DNA from: JADGRB01 sp036267635 | GTDB taxonomy: Bacteria > Myxococcota_A > Polyangia > Fen-1088 | Length of the DNA: 64,000 nucleotides | Direction of reading: 5' to 3' | Assembly: GCA_036267635.1 (NCBI GenBank) | Contig: DATAVR010000186.1 | Coordinates: forward strand, 69,532 to 133,531 | Part shown: positions 60,657 to 64,000 of the stretch, in pieces | Layout: each line of letters begins with the position of its first letter | How positions within the stretch are numbered: the first letter of the stretch is position 1 | Position numbers and translations under genes: made by a program | The notes under the pieces: generated by a model | Databases searched by the model: none | Told to the model about the DNA's origin: nothing | What the model saw: the letters and a program-made list of their open reading frames with translations, nothing else

Positions 60657-62684
60657 ATGATGCACCCAACCATTCGAGGCATCTTGCGCGCCGGCCTGGC
60701 GGCCACCCTGGTTGTGATCGTCTCAGGCTGTAGCGGTGGCGCCGCGGGCGGCGATCAGTCGGGCAGCGGTGGCGGGGGCGCGTCAGGAGGAGCCACGGGA
60801 ACCGGTGGCGGCTCGGGCGGTGGCTCGGGCACCGGAACCGGCGGCAGCGCGGGAATCGGCGGGGGCACCGGAACCGGCGGCGCGGCAGGCGGGAGCACCG
60901 GTTCAGGCGGAAGCACCAGCACCGGAACGGGCGGAGCGGGCCTGGGTGGAAGCGGCAACACCGGAGGGAGCGGTGCCACAGGCGGTAGCGCAGGCGCGGC
61001 CGGACAGGCAGGCGCGACGGGAACCGGCGGCCTCGGAGGCAGCGGGGGCGCGGCCGGGAGCAAAGGCACGGGCGGCAGCGCGGGGACCGGCGGCACCACC
61101 GGCACCGGCGGGACCACGGGCAGCGGCGGGGCCACGGGCAGCGGCGGGGCCACGGGGACCGGCGGGGCCACGGGACCGGCGATGGCGTTCCCTGGCGCGC
61201 AGGGATTTGCCAAGAACGTGACCGGCGGACGAGCCGGCGCCGTCTACCACGTCACCAATCTGAACGACTCCGGCGCTGGCTCCTTCCGCGACGCCGTCAG
61301 CGCCTCGAACCGGATCATCGTGTTCGACGTGGGCGGCTACGTTCAGCTCGTCACCGCCGTGTCGGCGAAGAGCAACCTCACCATCGCGGGCCAGACGGCC
61401 CCCGGCGGCGGGATCGGATTCCGGGGCGGCGAGATCTCCTTCGCCAGCCAGTCGAACATCATCATCCGCCACATCCGCATCCGCCCCGGCAGCGACACCG
61501 CCAGCACCGAGGACGACGCGCTCAGCCTCTACCGCGCGCACGACGTGATCGTCGACCACACCTCGCTCGAGTTCGCGCCCTGGGACGTCATCGACGGCGT
61601 CAGCGACGACTGGCAGAACTACCCGGTCACCAACATCACCTTCCAGGACTCGATGATCGCCGACCCGACCGGACAGCAGTTCGGCGCCCACACCGAGTCG
61701 GTCCAGAGCAACTGGTCCTGGTACCGGAACATCTTCGCCAACTCCCACAACCGGAACCCGCTGGCCAAGGTGAACACCGTCTTCGTCAACAACGTCCTTT
61801 ACAACTACTCGGCGGGCTACACCACCCACACCAGCACGAACTTCACCCACGACATCCTCAACAACTACTTCATCTTCGGGCCTGCCTCGACGGGGACTGA
61901 CAACACCTGGTACCAGGTCGACAAGAACCAATCGATCTACTACTCGGGGAACCTCAAGGACTCGAACCTCAACGGGACGCTGGACGGAACCACCACCACG
62001 CCCTACTGGTATCAAGGGACCGGAACCGTGCTGACCAGCCCCTGGTCGACCGAGACCACGGCGACCCCGGCGCTCGACACCGCCTCGGGAGCGCGGGTCG
62101 CGATCTCGGAGGCAGGGACGCTGCCCCGCGATCCCATCGACGCGTTGATCATCAGCCAGGTGATGACGCTGGGCAAGGGAACGACCGGGAGCGGCGCGAA
62201 CACCGTCGGGCCGGGCGGCGGCCTCTACACCAGCCAGGCCGACACCGGCCTGGCGAACAACGGCTATGGCGCGATCGCCGCCGGCACGCGCCCCACCGAC
62301 ACCGACAACGACGGCATGCCCGACGTCTGGGAGAGCGCCAACGGCTCCAGCGTCAACACCGACGACGCCATGACGAAGGCCGCCGACGGATACGCGCTCA
62401 TCGAGCACTACATCAACTGGCTGGCCGGACCACACGCGCAGACCGCTGCCGGGGCCTCGGTCGGCTTCGACCTCTCCACCTACGCGACGGGGTTCAGCAA
62501 TGTCTCGCCGACCTACACCGTGTCGGGCGCGCAAAACGGAACGGTCACCCTCGCGGCGGACAAGCACACCGCACAGTTCCAGCCGACCTCGGGGTTTCAC
62601 GGGATGGGGTCCTTCAGCTTCACCGTGACCGGCTCCGACGGCAGCGCCTACTCGAGCCAGGTGGCCGTCCTGATTACGCCGTAA
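60657..62684 (+). CDS. Pectate-lyase-like (PL1-type) lipoprotein with Gly-rich linker
   Basis: 675 residues. Lipobox VSGC, then about 150 residues of Gly/Thr/Ala/Ser repeats, a right-handed beta-helix pectate lyase domain (about 176-530; FPGAQGFAKNVTGGRAG, TIAGQTAPGGG, DHTSLEF, NIFANSHNRNPL), a calcium-type TDTDNDGMPDVWE segment (about 549-561) and a C-terminal Ig-like domain (about 590-675, YTVSGAQNGTVTLAAD). It would cleave pectin-type polymers at the cell surface. With the GH6 gene it points to plant polysaccharide use. ATG 60660 is an equal alternative start. Confidence 0.85.
   Translation: MMHPTIRGILRAGLAATLVVIVSGCSGGAAGGDQSGSGGGGASGGATGTGGGSGGGSGTGTGGSAGIGGGTGTGGAAGGSTGSGGSTSTGTGGAGLGGSGNTGGSGATGGSAGAAGQAGATGTGGLGGSGGAAGSKGTGGSAGTGGTTGTGGTTGSGGATGSGGATGTGGATGPAMAFPGAQGFAKNVTGGRAGAVYHVTNLNDSGAGSFRDAVSASNRIIVFDVGGYVQLVTAVSAKSNLTIAGQTAPGGGIGFRGGEISFASQSNIIIRHIRIRPGSDTASTEDDALSLYRAHDVIVDHTSLEFAPWDVIDGVSDDWQNYPVTNITFQDSMIADPTGQQFGAHTESVQSNWSWYRNIFANSHNRNPLAKVNTVFVNNVLYNYSAGYTTHTSTNFTHDILNNYFIFGPASTGTDNTWYQVDKNQSIYYSGNLKDSNLNGTLDGTTTTPYWYQGTGTVLTSPWSTETTATPALDTASGARVAISEAGTLPRDPIDALIISQVMTLGKGTTGSGANTVGPGGGLYTSQADTGLANNGYGAIAAGTRPTDTDNDGMPDVWESANGSSVNTDDAMTKAADGYALIEHYINWLAGPHAQTAAGASVGFDLSTYATGFSNVSPTYTVSGAQNGTVTLAADKHTAQFQPTSGFHGMGSFSFTVTGSDGSAYSSQVAVLITP
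61117..61177. repeat. 18-bp direct repeats at the end of the Gly-rich linker
   Basis: The stretch contains repeats of CCACGGGCAGCGGCGGGG, twice near-perfect then with GGACC changes, coding GGATGS-type hexapeptides. It is the least diverged portion of the linker, suggesting recent expansion. Confidence 0.65.
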
Positions 62685-62752
62685 ACGGAAGCTCATCCGT
62701 CCCGCACAGGCGTCTTAAATTGACGTCGCCCGCGCGCGCGGGAGAATCGGGC

Positions 62753-63997
62753 ATGTTTCGCCGAGTCTCCTCTCTCGCGCTCGCGGCAGCGGGTGCGCTG
62801 TCGTCGTTCGGCGGGTCGCCCGCGCGCGCCGCCGACCCGCCGCCGCTGGTCCATCCGATCTTCGCGCATCTCCCGGACGCGCCGGAGAACGACGCCGCCC
62901 GCCAGATGTTCACCGCCGCGGCGACCCGCTACAACCTGCGTCCGGTCGAGGTGGTCGACGTCGCTGCGCCGGCCGCGCCGCGCGCGCCCAACGACACGCG
63001 GATGGGGATCCTCGACGCGCAGAAGCTGGCGTTCGGCGAGGCCCAGCACGCTCTCGACGCCGCGGCGGCCGAGGTCGCGACGACCGGCGGCGACGGGCTC
63101 ACCGCCACGGAGCTCGGTGATCTCTATCTTTATCGCGCGATGGCGACCGCGCGCGCCGACTGGAACGCCACCGCGGCGGCGCCGCCGACCGACGCTCGCA
63201 CCAGAGCCTTCGACGACTATCTGCGGGCGGCCACGATCACGCCGAACCGGATCCTCAACGCGCGCGAGCTGCCGCCGCAGGTGGTGGCCGACTTCCAGCG
63301 CGCGCTCGACACCGTTCGCAAGCGCCCGCGCGGCACGCTCATCGTCAAAGGACCGGCCGACGGCCAGGTGGCGCTCGACGGCGGAGCGCTGATGCCGATC
63401 GCCGGTGGCGTGACCTTCCGCGACCTCACCCTCGGCGAGCACCTGATCCGCGTCGAGCAGATCGGCTACGCGACCTGGGGGACAATCGTCCCCTTCGGCC
63501 AGCCGTCGCTGGAGATCGACGTCCCCGCGCGCGCGACGCTGGCGCTCGACGACGCCACCGCGGCGGCGCACGCCCGCCGGATGGGCGCCCGCTTCGCGCT
63601 GGTGGCCATGCCCAAGGGGGGCCCGGGCGCGCCGGTCGAGCTCAGTCTGGTCGACACCGCCAACAACGCCCGCCGGGATGCCGCGCTCGTCGCCACCACC
63701 GGCGAGCCAGGGCAGATCGACGCGGCCGTCATGCGGCTCGACGAGGAGGCGCGCCGTGGCGTGCTCGAGCAGCAGACGGCGAACGGAGGCGCGCCGTCCC
63801 CGCCGAGCGCCGGGGCGTCGTCGTCGTCGTCGTCGTCCCTGGCGCCGCCGCTGCTCTTGACGCCGGCGCCCAGCAAGGTGCGGTTCGGCGACGATCCGGC
63901 CGCCTGGGCGCGCGACCACTGGCCGCTCCTGACGGCGATCGGCGTCGTCGCCGCGACCGCCATCATCCTCAGCGCCACCGTCTCGAGCGACCGATAG
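62753..63997 (+). CDS. Secreted PEGA-domain protein with C-terminal TM
   Basis: 414 residues. Signal peptide to about residue 27, a helical N-terminal half, a PEGA domain (about 193-250; GTLIVKGPADGQVALDGG, GEHLIRVEQIGYATWG), a Ser-rich linker including a (GTC)n microsatellite-coded Ser run, and a C-terminal TM helix (LLTAIGVVAATAIILSA). GGGAGA lies 7 nt before the ATG at 62753, which decides the start over the upstream GTG/ATG frame. Topology suggests inner-membrane anchoring by the C-terminus with a periplasmic body. Function unknown; PEGA domains are often in envelope proteins. Confidence 0.72.
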   Translation: MFRRVSSLALAAAGALSSFGGSPARAADPPPLVHPIFAHLPDAPENDAARQMFTAAATRYNLRPVEVVDVAAPAAPRAPNDTRMGILDAQKLAFGEAQHALDAAAAEVATTGGDGLTATELGDLYLYRAMATARADWNATAAAPPTDARTRAFDDYLRAATITPNRILNARELPPQVVADFQRALDTVRKRPRGTLIVKGPADGQVALDGGALMPIAGGVTFRDLTLGEHLIRVEQIGYATWGTIVPFGQPSLEIDVPARATLALDDATAAAHARRMGARFALVAMPKGGPGAPVELSLVDTANNARRDAALVATTGEPGQIDAAVMRLDEEARRGVLEQQTANGGAPSPPSAGASSSSSSSLAPPLLLTPAPSKVRFGDDPAAWARDHWPLLTAIGVVAATAIILSATVSSDR

Positions 63998-64000
63998 TCG

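Overview
The window is about 64 kb of very GC-rich bacterial chromosome, densely coding on both strands (59 genes called) with no intergenic gap over about 200 bases. I see no tRNA, rRNA, IS element, prophage or CRISPR array. The gene content suggests a member of the Myxococcota (Polyangia-like) or a close deltaproteobacterial relative. The signs are a PEGA-type Ser/Thr kinase, Gly-rich lipoprotein linkers, a VIT-VWA-TPR secreted protein, a Tat amidohydrolase and many hypothetical lipoproteins. This placement is inference from content, not from a marker-gene tree.

Layout. 1-11.8 kb: cell-envelope and secreted functions: a 5'-truncated M23 peptidase, a GH6 cellulase lipoprotein, a histidine phosphatase, a VIT/VWA/TPR protein, a coupled beta-propeller-like lipoprotein and TonB-dependent-type receptor, and a DUF1223 protein. 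11.8-20 kb: hemW and gltX, a polyprenol-type glycosyltransferase fused to GtrA, a Tat amidohydrolase, and a two-component system. 20-28.8 kb: a tightly overlapping engB-rimI-deacetylase-GNAT-Ser/Thr kinase-membrane protein run, then coaE, a REC-EAL protein and argG. 28.9-36 kb: argF-argD, and a type III polyketide synthase / ICMT-like methyltransferase / FAD oxygenase operon facing a UbiA prenyltransferase, then sodC. 36-42 kb: PilZ and SRPBCC proteins, paired Cys-rich lipoproteins, a Lon-N domain protein, an SDR, a FolE-like enzyme and DUF2203. 42-47 kb: an exported TldD/TldE-like pair and a deoxyhypusine-synthase-like enzyme. 47-56.3 kb: a full nitrate assimilation locus (soluble NIT sensor, narK-type transporter, nirD, nirB, nitrate reductase, FAD/BFD electron-transfer subunit) around a divergent promoter. 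56.3-64 kb: a tandem paralog pair coupled to an ECF sigma factor and its probable anti-sigma, a urate-oxidase-N membrane protein, a pectate-lyase-type lipoprotein and a PEGA protein.

Most notable. (1) The type III PKS-methyltransferase-FAD-UbiA cluster, with two copies of a double-hairpin repeat showing compensatory stem changes, one copy forming the tail of the methyltransferase reading frame. (2) Two inverted repeats sharing one exact centre between the divergent nitrite and nitrate reductase operons, with a soluble NIT-domain protein nearby that has no recognisable output domain. (3) A TldD/TldE-like pair carrying export signals. (4) A FolE-like protein lacking a catalytic histidine. (5) Mosaic tandem paralogs feeding an ECF sigma operon. 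(6) A kinase and its neighbour ending in the same hexapeptide. Many starts have a TANNNT-like hexamer only 6-12 nt upstream, suggesting frequent leaderless transcription.
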